Assembly (NCBI GenBank): GCA_036504735.1
Contig: DASXUQ010000010.1
Location: forward strand, 372,001-436,000
Direction: 5' to 3'
Origin: a bacterium
GTDB lineage: Bacteria > Electryoneota > RPQS01
Length of the DNA: 64,000 bases
The first letter of the stretch is position 1; every line of letters starts with the position of its first letter. The notes below the pieces were generated by a model. That model had not been told where the DNA came from. It saw nothing but the letters and a program-made list of their open reading frames with translations, and ran no database searches. Positions 18,801 to 26,090 of this stretch are shown piece by piece. The position numbers and the translations under genes are program-made.

Positions 18801-19750
18801 AGAAGCCGCCACGTCGCGGCACGGTGAAGAAGGGTCGGTTGGATGATGATCAGGGAAACAGCGGCGTGGATACGGCGTGTGTGACGCTGCATCTGCGCGC
18901 TCACAGCGACGGCAGCGAGCGGGATTTGACCGGGCAGGCGGTGAAGACATCTACCACCATTACGTGGACGGACACATTGGCGCCCGGGGTGTATACGGCG
19001 ATTGTCTCCGCCTGTGACTGGGTGTGCAACACAGGAACCGCCAATTGGGACTTCACCGTGGGACGTCAGATTTCGACCAATGATACCATTGCCCCGGTGA
19101 TCACTCTGGTATCGCCGCCGGACGGAAGCAGCCTGCCGCTGCATGCCAGCCCGACGTTTGTGGTTCAGATTGAGGATGCTCCGGGCGGAGAATTGGATTC
19201 GACATCGATTAATGTGCATCTGGAGACGATCAACAGCCAGCCGATACCGGGGACTTTGACCATTGCAATTGCCGAGAACCGCCGCACAGCGACGGCGAAT
19301 CTTGCTGTGAGCGGGCTGGAGCGCGGTGAATACACGCTGTTTGCGCAGGCAAGTGATTTGTCCGGCAACCGCACGACGGCGGCCTTCCAGTTCTTTGTGC
19401 GTGATACCGTTACCCCTCCGGGTGAACCGCAGCTTGGCGACAGCATCGTGTACAACTATCCGAATCCGTTCTCCCTGCTGCCGAATGAGGGCGGAGGAAT
19501 GACCCGGTTCTCACTGCCGGCCACGGGCGGAGCCTTTGTACAGATTAAGATCTACGACTTCTCCGGCCAGTTCGTCAGTACGGTGTTTGAAGGTAATCTG
19601 CCGAGCACCGGGTTTGAGCCGGTGTGGAGAGCGCAGAATGACCGTGGCGAGCAGGTGGCGAGTGGGGTCTACCTTGCTCATGTTCGGCTGAAGGCCGGAG
19701 GCCAGACGAAAGACCAGATTGTCAAGGTGGCGTTCAGGAATAAGAGGTAA
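12818..19750 (+). CDS. Giant secreted Ig-repeat protein with FlgD-like C-terminal sorting domain
   Basis: A 2310-residue extracellular protein. A signal peptide occupies residues 1-27 (hydrophobic core VTILFLISFVA, cleavage near VHSAQ). The body is a long series of bacterial Ig-like/fibronectin-like beta domains with recurrent phrases such as VDNEKPRAHI, IDTTPPVITPVSP and DVSPPIVMAVSP, each opening a new domain. The last 105 residues (from about 2206; YNYPNPF, IYDFSGQFV, GEQVASGVYLAHVRL, IVKVAF) form the FlgD-like/type-A sorting domain used by type IX secretion. Two Lys/Arg-rich inserts (about residues 1690-1723 and 1957-2015) interrupt equivalent places of two Ig domains. No catalytic domain is recognised. 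Probable role: cell-surface or adhesin-like scaffold. Confidence 0.9.
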   Translation: MKSTATFFRLSVTILFLISFVARVHSAQPGEVWSKRADAPERSSGMMVSDIARSTEVLAPANVFIWPGDVFLDSLTACEDWSQPQLPDSIEHYSILSVGACPDTSNHEIHGIILEIKRASASPLDSTQWEVIGDDSTQPFNLSHVDLWAGSFAALINNPRPGVRYDIVARTTDNDGRTLTWQECVDHGIGSTTQEKWLSLIADGHVKRFLVVDHTAPIAHSLVATPDQTPDSSAIFLTGNVRLSAVASEPDVASVTFAVRPQGATGPWTSIERITSAGGDTFRLADNALWSTALLNGAYELGAFAEDSTTNVDGDLSGAGAGPTHPLTVFVDNEKPRAHIVSVHRVDHATADLDSLERGGQYLFDLAGSDNYGVRQIALYYRSAHGAPSEWIPIDSSRVWPYSVQWRALPDLVVGWTYDFAAVATDLVHLKDSTDALGRIVADTSFIVVDHEADVRLITVGGQPVQARPHVRGDGVELVAHSDSSLDHVRFEFVRGGTVSVIGTVPNPLGTTVWTLNSWNTDALAEGPAQLIAVGSADMGGNLVTLATDTANIIIDRTLSVVVTDVSPVSGGLLGGFCVFTNNPVVTRTLWIRFDSTSSDSVTAVAFDWKATTDPNAPGFWHPIGQAVFDDSSNRWAYAWTDTAITCGLITLRARATDNAVPVPNDTTIIFADSVRMDNCPPIVEITNINGNPAPANMIIGRGQVEIITVTVVDSFGNGGNSSIDSVAFYYSRVSLNSNVPSDWVYIGSDTNGVPWQTIWDTAALLPGVLLLHAVAWDHAGNCGETRIFVNLVDQYPQRAWIVGFFSDSLPGCPDRLWAVTQDAATNRTTRVEFEYSVDGAHTWIHLGETGANVPFCDANQVINIWSWPLALDSIAPNAIFRAVATDNNNNFDPNPPRFSFADTTHSTQPAVFDEDWARVRVLAGQGPWLFSTLRRPDPACFVNGALVCASPGQSDSTVFAGHLDALTQPCVLNNSTGTLTIFHAQPVARDSALYVIMTTYDLAIRLLTANGGSNGAQTSEDRQVTVTVPHNGVTGDGTLWFEPAQDTAHAVPPTQPHLQLLSTVETVMSKTVTAGTQASGFRVYFNGTTLPANDTMVVAAFWDQTSLLWRQLGVNVTQRHIDRVHADSSFVDFSMTPTWRESSDHAGCPNKLRLAVFHSSLRPISAFVHFASATCPGVPDSTYFGLDSNGVRTDCRPTFWITLNEGGVRDSSSVTVFLDTVRIVHNGVTESNAFRTRTDTVSNAFLVSFAPRADTVAPWFGCLRQGRHTVQFLADGQQTAVTPFLVDVSGPDAHSIPGYISHTAVITTDLSDLESGVDTATVEARLRNCGNPADPRSVRIGAEAMTFTPLSNGRGYRATFTVQWEQVQFLFPDTLPRPADQLCVTWHVANRVCARNDSSNYLYTVDVSPPIVMAVSPVGPGGRQDTLTFGQRATIEGLVVDSARNGSGASGLNLGQLQLIIDNHAYTAADTSNAALNFHIISPPNHYNADIRFGGIGAGPEVNPYYAPGLHHVTLIAPDSLGNLEAVPFGWSYFVRASGPVVTFDTTTHTCGTWFNPARSDTFGFCVDSLAGVPIAANGIQYSVYTVRDHVRISGPTVVNPVDPAHNCVTVTLAGPFPSGETGVEIAVDAWTALYNPAVDSVSGITHSRLTYWADNFPPHVTGRAPADTLLSRNEAIDISVTYSDFSPDSGGAARGLKGIAKASAMKRTGRGSLDDNGSGVVAQRTRMTIIPPSGIPIYVAPDSANRFVELDATHARYILPQGQLPGLYTVSVHIEDCVGNGGDSTWTFRVRGLAPEITFQALPAGLPCQFDSYWSPNTPLYLRATVRERDSANVDVTGIRVDILREYACDAGICQDTLLRNAPFQIVGEQPDPLNLNQTFTLEDSFHLEPGPTATEVRILITATNTVGVSGAQLQTWIIDTTPPVITPVSPAPNGVVPLGQPVTISANYTDNTTAAQTAPLVRRNIPKTKNVEKLESSRMAKGSLTLDAATVEKPPRRGTVKKGRLDDDQGNSGVDTACVTLHLRAHSDGSERDLTGQAVKTSTTITWTDTLAPGVYTAIVSACDWVCNTGTANWDFTVGRQISTNDTIAPVITLVSPPDGSSLPLHASPTFVVQIEDAPGGELDSTSINVHLETINSQPIPGTLTIAIAENRRTATANLAVSGLERGEYTLFAQASDLSGNRTTAAFQFFVRDTVTPPGEPQLGDSIVYNYPNPFSLLPNEGGGMTRFSLPATGGAFVQIKIYDFSGQFVSTVFEGNLPSTGFEPVWRAQNDRGEQVASGVYLAHVRLKAGGQTKDQIVKVAFRNKR

Positions 19751-19790
19751 AGGGTCTTGAACGAGGGACGATCAAAGGGGAAAGGCGGAG

Positions 19791-19870
19791 GGGCACGGAT
19801 GGCCCTTCGGTCACCCTCTGATCGAAGACGGGCACGACATGGCCCTTCGGCCACCCCCCTGATAGAAGAC
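19791..19870. repeat. Two imperfect tandem repeats of about 40 bases
   Basis: Units 19791-19829 and 19830-19870 both read GGGCACG, AT, GGCCCTTCGG, a CAC-CCT segment, then TGAT and GAAGAC. A third unit starts at 19871 but turns into the palindrome GGGCACGGCATGCCGTGCCC. Confidence 0.75.
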
Positions 19871-19894
19871 GGGCACGGCATGCCGTGCCCCTAC
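19871..19894. repeat. GTAGGGG palindrome, inverted copy
   Basis: GGGCACGGCATGCCGTGCCC is a perfect 20-base palindrome followed by CTAC, i.e. the complement of GTAGGGGCACGG. Its opposite orientation relative to copies 1-3 shows that the element is not tied to the strand of the neighbouring genes. Confidence 0.8.
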
Positions 19895-19924
19895 GGCGGA
19901 TGCCATACCCTTGATGTGATCGGT

Positions 19925-19958
19925 GTAGGGGAGGGTTAAGGTCTTCCGCAACCCTCCC
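19925..19958. repeat. GTAGGGG hairpin with AACCCTCCC arm
   Basis: After GTAG, GGGAGGGTT (19929-19937), a 12-base loop and AACCCTCCC (19950-19958) form nine perfect pairs. Confidence 0.7.
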
Positions 19959-20278
19959 GTCTTGCCTATTGCCGGGATCACAGCGGGCGGGTTGCGCGTG
20001 GTGCATCCTCTGATGAGTTGCTTCCTTCTGCTTAACCCGCCCCTACACGGGAATAGGTTTGTGGGCGGGCAGACCTCTATCCCCCGGCCCCCGTCTTCGT
20101 CGAGGTCTAAGGACTTTCCCCATGAAATAGGGAAAGGGGGGCCGAAGCGCCGGGCACATTCCTTCCATGGCCGGGCATGCGAAATCCTAAGACGCATGCC
20201 GCGGCGACGGCTTGGGCGCGGCGAGGGCTTGGGCTATCGAAAAGCGTGGGGCTGCGAAGACAGGGTTGGGTGCGGTGT

Positions 20279-20308
20279 TTGGATCGCGAGAAAAGTGCGT
20301 TGTAATAT
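20279..20308 (+). promoter_or_regulatory. Promoter of the PorV-OmpA gene
   Basis: TTGGAT (20279-20284), 18 bases, TAATAT (20303-20308), about 48 bases before the ATG. AGGAGG lies at 20346-20351. Confidence 0.6.
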
Positions 20309-20356
20309 TCATTCCGCGTGACGGGATGGAATTGAGATAGGATCAGGAGGGATAGC

Positions 20357-21772
20357 ATGTCCCGCATCAGATTGGCAAGCATCATCACGGTGTGTCTATT
20401 GCTTGTGGCGACGAGGGCGTCTGCGCAGAATTTTGGCGCGCCCTGGCTGCGCATGGGCGTGGGTGCGCGGGGCATGGCAATGGGCACGGCGCAGACAGCG
20501 GTCGCAATGGATGCCACGGCGGCATACTGGAATCCGGCGCTGCTGGTGTCCCTGCGGGAGTACGAGGCATCTTTAATGTATACGGCGGGGATGAAGGCCG
20601 AGCGTCAGTACAATTACCTGAGCGGAACGTGGAACGCGCAGAAGATCGGCGCCTTCAGCCTGTCTTGGATGAATGCAGGCATTACCGACATCATGGGCCG
20701 CGACATCAATAGAGTGCCGACTGGGAATTTCGATGTTTCACAGAACGCCTTTCAACTGAGTTACGGCCACTGGTTCGGCAAGGGTGTGGGCGCGGGAATC
20801 AGTGGCAAATATGTGCAGGAGAATCTGGCGGACAACAACGGCTACGGCGTGGATGCCGGGTTGATTGTCAAGCCCTACGATGAATTGCAGTTCGGCGCGA
20901 TGGTCAGGGATGTCACCGGAAAGATCGGCAAGGACCAGACGCCCTATGAAGGCCGGCTGGGAATCGGCGTGTTCCCCTGGCAGAATGTGACGATTGATCT
21001 GGACCTGATCAAGGTAAAGGATATGGACGCCACGGCGGCCATCGGTGCGGCCTACCATGTTCAGGCGACGGAGCAGGCTGATTTCTACGTGGCGGCAGGA
21101 CTGAATGATCTGGCGCGGGACACCCGGGGGTTCACGGCGGGCTTTGGGGTCGGGTACCGCTACTTCAATGTGCAGTATGCCTTTGTAACCGAGCCTCAGA
21201 AGTGGCTGCAGGAGAATCATCGTCTGTCGGTCAACTTCTTCTTTGGCAAGCCCAATCCTCTACCCAGCATGCTGGGCTCTTTGCGGCGGCACCGGGATGC
21301 GTATGGGGAGTTCCCACGGGAGATTACTCACCGCTACATTTTCGAGGGCAACCCGACTATCCGGGTGCAGCTCGAACTACTGCGCCCGGCGCAGAGGGAT
21401 TCCATCAGTCAGAGTTGGAAGAGTACAGGCGGGGTGGTGACCTTCCCCGGAATCAATTTTGCCATAGGTTCAGCGCAGATTACGCCGGAGTTTTCGCGGG
21501 TGTTGCAAGGGGTGGCTCAGCTTATCTACGAGCACCCTGAAATCCAGCTTCTCGAAATCCAAGGACATACGGACATCACCGGCTCCGACGCGGTGAATAT
21601 TCCGCTGTCGAAGAAGCGTGCGAACGCCGTGCGGCAGTTCCTGATTGCCCAGGGCATAGACGGCGGAAAGCTCGTTGCGCGGGGGTATGGCTCCAAATAT
21701 CCGATCGCGTCGAATTCCACAGAAAATGGACGATATCAGAACCGGCGTATTGACATTGTGCGCCTAAAATAA
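20357..21772 (+). CDS. PorV/PorQ-like outer-membrane barrel fused to OmpA peptidoglycan-binding domain
   Basis: A 471-residue outer-membrane protein. The signal peptide is residues 1-23 (VCLLLVATRASA-Q). The PorV/UPF0164 barrel (about 24-315) opens with the hallmark MGVGARGMAMGTAQTAV and AAYWNPALL. The C-terminal OmpA domain (about 355-471) has INFAIGSAQITPEF, IQGHTDITGS and LSKKRANAVRQFLI. PorV shuttles type IX cargo to the surface sortase in Bacteroidota, so this neighbour of a sorting-domain protein could be part of export or anchoring. The fusion would tie a PorV-type barrel to peptidoglycan. A strong AGGAGG precedes the ATG. Confidence 0.88.
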   Translation: MSRIRLASIITVCLLLVATRASAQNFGAPWLRMGVGARGMAMGTAQTAVAMDATAAYWNPALLVSLREYEASLMYTAGMKAERQYNYLSGTWNAQKIGAFSLSWMNAGITDIMGRDINRVPTGNFDVSQNAFQLSYGHWFGKGVGAGISGKYVQENLADNNGYGVDAGLIVKPYDELQFGAMVRDVTGKIGKDQTPYEGRLGIGVFPWQNVTIDLDLIKVKDMDATAAIGAAYHVQATEQADFYVAAGLNDLARDTRGFTAGFGVGYRYFNVQYAFVTEPQKWLQENHRLSVNFFFGKPNPLPSMLGSLRRHRDAYGEFPREITHRYIFEGNPTIRVQLELLRPAQRDSISQSWKSTGGVVTFPGINFAIGSAQITPEFSRVLQGVAQLIYEHPEIQLLEIQGHTDITGSDAVNIPLSKKRANAVRQFLIAQGIDGGKLVARGYGSKYPIASNSTENGRYQNRRIDIVRLK

Positions 21773-21804
21773 TACCTTTCTCTTAATCCTTCCGGATCTT
21801 CGAG

Positions 21805-21835
21805 CGAGGAGGGTTGGCTTGAACCACCCTCCTCG
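21805..21835 (+). terminator. Hairpin after the PorV-OmpA gene
   Basis: CGAGGAGGGT (21805-21814) pairs perfectly with ACCCTCCTCG (21826-21835). No T-run follows, so it may be a stabilising 3' hairpin rather than a true intrinsic terminator. Confidence 0.5.
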
Positions 21836-21886
21836 TGTTACTCCGCTCCCACCCCCGCCATGTCATCTCGTATAGGATCATCCTCC

Positions 21887-22024
21887 ATGAAAAGAGTTGG
21901 TATCATTTTGGTTTTGGCAGTCGTGCTTCTGGCTCTTTACACCTTGGCGCTTGCTCAGTTTGAAACTCAAAATTCGGGATACTTCCAACATCTTACTTCG
22001 GAGCAGGAGGCAGGCGGGCTGTAA
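21887..22024 (+). CDS. Vestigial or very short secreted ORF
   Basis: This 45-codon frame begins with a textbook signal peptide (MKRVGIILVLAVVLLALYTL, then ALAQ). The mature part has only about 21 residues (FETQNSGYF, then HLTSEQEAGGL) before TAA. The region after the stop gives no continuation in the three forward frames. It is either a leftover of a longer secreted protein or a genuine secreted peptide. The ribosome site is weak (TCATCCTCC just upstream is not a Shine-Dalgarno). Confidence 0.4.
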   Translation: MKRVGIILVLAVVLLALYTLALAQFETQNSGYFQHLTSEQEAGGL

Positions 22025-22324
22025 CCGTTTGCCGGCATTTGCCGGGATTAATGTTGGCAAAGGTTGCCTGCCGCGGCAATGGATTTCCGGCACTGGACGG
22101 CCAGAGAAAAGGCTGTTCAGGTGGCATGGGAACACGGGGGTTGCGTATCTTCCGCACTTTGAGTAATTTATCACATGTTTCCGGTGCGGAACCCCATTTG
22201 ATTAGCGGTTTGTAAGTTTCGGTATAACAATTGCAAAAAGCAGTCAAGCAGGGTGCAAGAAGGCTCTCTCTGATTGCTTTTTTTGTGCCGGGTAGTTATA
22301 TTGTAAGTCTGAAGAAACCTTGGT
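22025..22324. other. Intergenic region before the glycan cluster
   Basis: No gene is supported. TGCCGG-type short repeats occur between 22030 and 22100. An AT-rich stretch from 22150 to 22310 carries the cluster promoter. Confidence 0.5.
22274..22302 (+). promoter_or_regulatory. Promoter of the polysaccharide cluster
   Basis: TTGCTT (22274-22279), 17 bases, TATATT (22297-22302). Transcription would start near 22309, some 16 bases before the first ATG of the dehydrogenase gene. No further promoter or terminator is obvious for many kilobases downstream. Confidence 0.65.
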
Positions 22325-23647
22325 ATGAACATTAGGCCTATGCAGATCAACAACTTGCTTCAGAAGGTCGCCGACCGATCACTCCGCGTGGGCGTGATTG
22401 GAATGGGATACGTTGGGCTCCCCTTGGCGGTCGAATTTGCCCGTAAGGGCATTCATGTGACCGGAATCGAAGTTATCCCCGAGAAGGTTGAACGGCTGTT
22501 GAAGGGGGATTCTTACGTTCTGGATGTTGACTCGAAGCTCCTGAAGGATTGCGTGGACAAGGGTTTCCTGACCGCGACTACCGATTATTCGGTGATCAAG
22601 GATCTCGATGCCGTGTCGATTTGCGTCCCGACCCCGCTGTCCAAAACGGGCGATCCGGACATCTCCTTCATTGTCAATGCGCGGGACGCCATGCTGGAAT
22701 ACGCGCATCCGGGTTTGCTGGTGGTGCTGGAAAGCACGACCTATCCGGGGACGACCGAGGAGCTGATGGTTCCTGCCTTTGAATCGCGCGGGTTGAAGGT
22801 GGGCGAGGACGTGTTTATCGTTTTCTCGCCGGAACGCGTGGATCCGGGCAATCCGGTGTATCACACGCATAACACTCCGAAAGTGGTCGGCGGTCACACG
22901 CCGAATTGCGTGAAGGCGGCCATGGCGGTGTACGGCATGGTGATCGAGAAACCGGTGCCGGTGTCTTCGACGCAGGCGGCGGAACTTGCCAAGTTGCTGG
23001 AGAACACGTTCCGCCTGATCAACATCGGCCTCGTGAACGAGCTGGCCATTATGTGCAAGCTGCTCAACGCGGACGTATGGGAAGTGATCAAGGCAGCGGC
23101 GACCAAGCCGTTCGGATTCATGCCTTTCTATCCCGGTCCGGGTCTGGGCGGGCATTGCATTCCGATTGACCCGATTTACCTGTCGTGGAAGCTGAAGACT
23201 CTGAAATATCGCGCGCGCTTCATCGAAGTGGCGGACGATATCAACCGGGGCATGCCGGAATACGTGGTGAATCGCGCGGCGATGGCCCTGAACGAGCACG
23301 AGAAGGCGATGAAGGGCTCGAAGGTGCTGGTGCTGGGCGTGGCCTATAAGAAAGACATTGATGATCCGCGCGAGTCGCCGTCGCTGGACGTGATCGAGGA
23401 ACTGGAAAAGCGCGGCGCGAAGGTCATGTACCACGACCCGTTTATTGCATCGATCGCCATCAACGGGCACATGCACACGTCGGTGCCGCTCACGGAAGAC
23501 CTGGTGAAATCGTGCGACCTCGTGGTGATCAGCACGGACCACACCGATACCGATTACGAAATGGTTATCCGCCGGGCGAAGTTGGTGTTTGACGCCCGCA
23601 ACGCTACTCAAAAGTTCGGGGCCTTCCCGAACGTCGTGAAGTTGTAA
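22325..23647 (+). CDS. wbpA: UDP-N-acetylglucosamine 6-dehydrogenase (WbpA-type nucleotide-sugar dehydrogenase)
   Basis: This enzyme oxidises a UDP-sugar at C6 with two NAD+, giving UDP-GlcNAc uronate for surface glycan synthesis. The N-terminal Rossmann motif is GVIGMGYVGLPLAVEFARKG. The catalytic Cys lies in GPGLGGHCIPIDP. The C-terminal domain has GVAYKKDIDDPRESPS. The phrases PTPLSKTGDPDISFI and VLESTTYPGTTEE place it in the WbpA/WecC-type UDP-HexNAc group rather than with Ugd, which is separate at 35474. Start ATG 22325 or 22340; neither ribosome site is strong. It is the first gene of the cluster. Confidence 0.9.
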   Translation: MNIRPMQINNLLQKVADRSLRVGVIGMGYVGLPLAVEFARKGIHVTGIEVIPEKVERLLKGDSYVLDVDSKLLKDCVDKGFLTATTDYSVIKDLDAVSICVPTPLSKTGDPDISFIVNARDAMLEYAHPGLLVVLESTTYPGTTEELMVPAFESRGLKVGEDVFIVFSPERVDPGNPVYHTHNTPKVVGGHTPNCVKAAMAVYGMVIEKPVPVSSTQAAELAKLLENTFRLINIGLVNELAIMCKLLNADVWEVIKAAATKPFGFMPFYPGPGLGGHCIPIDPIYLSWKLKTLKYRARFIEVADDINRGMPEYVVNRAAMALNEHEKAMKGSKVLVLGVAYKKDIDDPRESPSLDVIEELEKRGAKVMYHDPFIASIAINGHMHTSVPLTEDLVKSCDLVVISTDHTDTDYEMVIRRAKLVFDARNATQKFGAFPNVVKL

Positions 23648-23653
23648 TCCTGC

Positions 23654-24556
23654 ATGAGATTGCTCGTCGGCGTCGTACAATTGATCAGGCCCGCCCACTG
23701 GACGAAAAACCTCGTTCTGTTCGCGGCGATCCTGTTCTCACCGGCCAAGATCGTTCTTGAGAACCCCGATGTGCTGCTGGCGGCGGCTCAGGGGTTCTTT
23801 GCCTTTTGCCTTCTGTCGGCGGGCGTTTATGCGTTCAATGATCTGGTAGATTTGTCTGCGGATCGTCAGCATCCGCGGAAGAAGAGCCGGCCGCTGCCGT
23901 CCGGGAAAGTTCCGGTGTGGGTGGCTGTGATGGTGGCGATTGTGGCGGCGGGCGGCGGAGTCGGGTGGGCGTTTTTCGTCAGTCCGAATTTCGGCTGGAT
24001 TGCCGCCGCGTATCTGGCAACCAATATCGTCTATACGCTGGGCGCCAAGCGCCTGGTGATTGTGGACGTGATGCTGCTCTCGGCGGGGTTTGTGTACCGC
24101 GCGGCGGGCGGCGTGGCGATTGTCGGACGGTTTGTCGATAAGATCTACCTTTCGTACTGGCTGATTCTGTGCGCTTTTCTGCTGTCGCTGTTTCTGGCAT
24201 TGGCCAAGCGGCGGCACGAACTGGCGATGCTGGGAGACAACGCGGCCTCCCACCGTGCGAGCCTGGCGGACTACAGCTTGAAGATGATTGACCAGATGCT
24301 GGCGGCGCTGACGGCCGCTACTCTGGTTTCCTACAGTTTGTACACCATTTCCGACGATACCCTTCTTCACTACGGCACACGCAACCTCTTCTGGACTATA
24401 CCCTTTGTTGTCTATGGTCTCTTTCGCTATTTGTATTTGATCTACACCCGCAGCGAGGGCGGCGACCCGACCAGCCTGTTGACGCACGATAAGGCGACGC
24501 TGGCGAATGTTATGCTGTGGGCACTTACGGCTGCAGGCATCGTATACCTGAGATGA
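23654..24556 (+). CDS. UbiA-family prenyltransferase, DPPR-synthase type
   Basis: An integral membrane protein of 300 residues with eight or nine hydrophobic segments. The start RPAHWTKNLVLFA and the aspartate motif NDLVDLSADRQHPRKKSRPL with PSG match the decaprenyl-phosphate phosphoribosyltransferase branch, which attaches phosphoribose from PRPP to a polyprenyl phosphate. A second Asp-rich region follows near residue 205 (SLADYSLKMIDQ). In mycobacteria the product feeds arabinose synthesis through DprE1/E2, but no DprE pair is visible here. Placement in a glycan cluster fits a lipid-linked pentose donor. Start ATG 23654, six bases after the previous stop. Confidence 0.85.
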   Translation: MRLLVGVVQLIRPAHWTKNLVLFAAILFSPAKIVLENPDVLLAAAQGFFAFCLLSAGVYAFNDLVDLSADRQHPRKKSRPLPSGKVPVWVAVMVAIVAAGGGVGWAFFVSPNFGWIAAAYLATNIVYTLGAKRLVIVDVMLLSAGFVYRAAGGVAIVGRFVDKIYLSYWLILCAFLLSLFLALAKRRHELAMLGDNAASHRASLADYSLKMIDQMLAALTAATLVSYSLYTISDDTLLHYGTRNLFWTIPFVVYGLFRYLYLIYTRSEGGDPTSLLTHDKATLANVMLWALTAAGIVYLR

Positions 24557-24569
24557 AAGGGACAGCGCC

Positions 24570-26081
24570 ATGGGAATCATCCGGCGACTGACATGGGGTG
24601 TGGGCGTACTTGCGGTGGCGATAGCGGCCATTCTGTTGTTGAGCACGTGCAAGAAACAGGATGAGCGCAACGGGATTGTGGGCAAGGTTTCGGTATCGGG
24701 TGGCGGGGGCAACGGGGGCATTGCGGTGAGTCTGTACGACGCGCCGGCGCAGGATGCGGCGAGTGTCTGGACGACCACGCAGAATAATGCCAACGTGGGA
24801 TTCCGCTATCCGCAGCAAGGCGTGTTCGAGTGGAGAATTCCGGGGCAGACGCTGGTGGCGTCCGGGACAACGTCCGGTGACGGGAGTTTCAACTTTCCCA
24901 ATCTGGAGAACGGACCGTATGTCGTCGTGGCGCAGAAGGACTCCTTCGGCTGGAGCGAACCGATGAGTGCGCATTTGAGCGGCTCGAAGCTGGATGTGGG
25001 CACGATTCCGCTGAAGCGGGAAAATTATTTGCAGCCGAATTCGATCATGTCGGCGGACACACGCTGGCTGGCCGGCGAGCATTATGTGCTGCCGGGGAAT
25101 TTGACGATAGCGGCGGGGGCGACGCTGACGATTGAGCCGGGAGCCGTGGTGCGGATCGGCGAAGCGGGGGGACGGATTAACGTATTCGGCACGCTGATCG
25201 CGGTGGGGACGCCGGAGCAATACATCATCTTTACATCGAACGAGCCGCAGCCGGCGGCCGGCGACTGGCGGGCGATCAACTTCAATCCGGGCGCGGCGGC
25301 GCCGCTTTTTCAGTATTGCGCGTTTCGATTCGGGGATCAGGGAATCATTTCGCAGGTGCCGGGCGGGCGGATCGAGAACTGCTGTTTTACGGACATCGGC
25401 GCGCAGTCGGTGGACTTGACAGGCGGGCTGGCGAGTCAGGACTCGATTGTGTTGCGGCACAACGTGGTGAATCACTTGCCGCTGGGATTCCGTGTGCACG
25501 TGCTGCCCGGGGTGCCGAGCGCACCGAACATCACGATTGACCACAACGCGATTTTCGGATGCTCGAAGTTCGGCGTGGAGCTGGAAGGTTTCCGGGGCGG
25601 ATCTCTCTCCTGCAACTATTTTTATAATTGCGGACGCGATACGTCGGCGGGACAGTCGGGGGAGACAGGGGCAATACACGTCAGCGACGCACGGAACATG
25701 GATATCAGCCACAACGAGATCAACAATTCGTGGTGGGGCATAGATATCAGTTCGCACGTGGACTCGTCGGTGTATATCCATCACAATCACTTTTTCCGTC
25801 TGGCACAATGTTTTTACGTCGGTGTAACCTTGACCGCGGCGGGACCGTCTTATCCGACGATCCATATGAACTGCATTCAATCGTCCTCGGGGTTCGTGTT
25901 CATGGAAACCTGCCAGTACAATACTCACACGGTGGACGTGGACAGCAATTCGTGGAACGGACAGCAGGGATCGGCGGTGGGGGGCCGCATGCATGATTGT
26001 TCCGACAGCCGCGGACCTCGCTTGCTGTATCCGACGACGTTTCCGACGTGCCCCAGTGGCGCATCTCTCTGCAACAACTAA
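24570..26081 (+). CDS. Lipoprotein with carboxypeptidase-like N-domain and right-handed beta-helix
   Basis: A 503-residue exported protein. A signal peptide ends in a lipobox (AILLLSTC, Cys near residue 27), so it is lipid-anchored. Residues about 35-130 look like a carboxypeptidase regulatory-like beta domain (GVFEWRIPGQTLVAS, GDGSFNFPNLENGPYVV). From about 165 a parallel beta-helix begins (LTIAAGATLTIEPGAVVRIG, then repeated NxIxHN-type turns such as ITIDHNAIFGCS and MDISHNEINNS). Such helices bind or cleave polysaccharides, but no lyase residues can be pointed out. It sits inside the glycan cluster, which suggests a surface role with its product. Confidence 0.8.
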   Translation: MGIIRRLTWGVGVLAVAIAAILLLSTCKKQDERNGIVGKVSVSGGGGNGGIAVSLYDAPAQDAASVWTTTQNNANVGFRYPQQGVFEWRIPGQTLVASGTTSGDGSFNFPNLENGPYVVVAQKDSFGWSEPMSAHLSGSKLDVGTIPLKRENYLQPNSIMSADTRWLAGEHYVLPGNLTIAAGATLTIEPGAVVRIGEAGGRINVFGTLIAVGTPEQYIIFTSNEPQPAAGDWRAINFNPGAAAPLFQYCAFRFGDQGIISQVPGGRIENCCFTDIGAQSVDLTGGLASQDSIVLRHNVVNHLPLGFRVHVLPGVPSAPNITIDHNAIFGCSKFGVELEGFRGGSLSCNYFYNCGRDTSAGQSGETGAIHVSDARNMDISHNEINNSWWGIDISSHVDSSVYIHHNHFFRLAQCFYVGVTLTAAGPSYPTIHMNCIQSSSGFVFMETCQYNTHTVDVDSNSWNGQQGSAVGGRMHDCSDSRGPRLLYPTTFPTCPSGASLCNN

Positions 26082-26090
26082 GGCCGGTTT

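Larger units (their letters stand above)
19751..20356. other. Intergenic repeat-rich region
   Basis: No gene is supported in about 600 bases. It contains two imperfect tandem units of about 40 bases (19791-19829 and 19830-19870; both hold GGCCCTTCGG and end GAAGACG), an inverted GTAGGGG palindrome (19871-19894), a hairpin (19929-19958), and CCCGCCC (20036-20042) with GGGCGGG (20063-20069). The promoter of the PorV-OmpA gene is at the right end. ORFs on either strand here are Arg/Pro/Gly-rich and follow the repeats. Confidence 0.7.

Noticed and set aside
19791-19894. CRISPR-like repeats
   Set aside because: There are only two imperfect tandem units with no unique spacers between them and no cas genes in the window.
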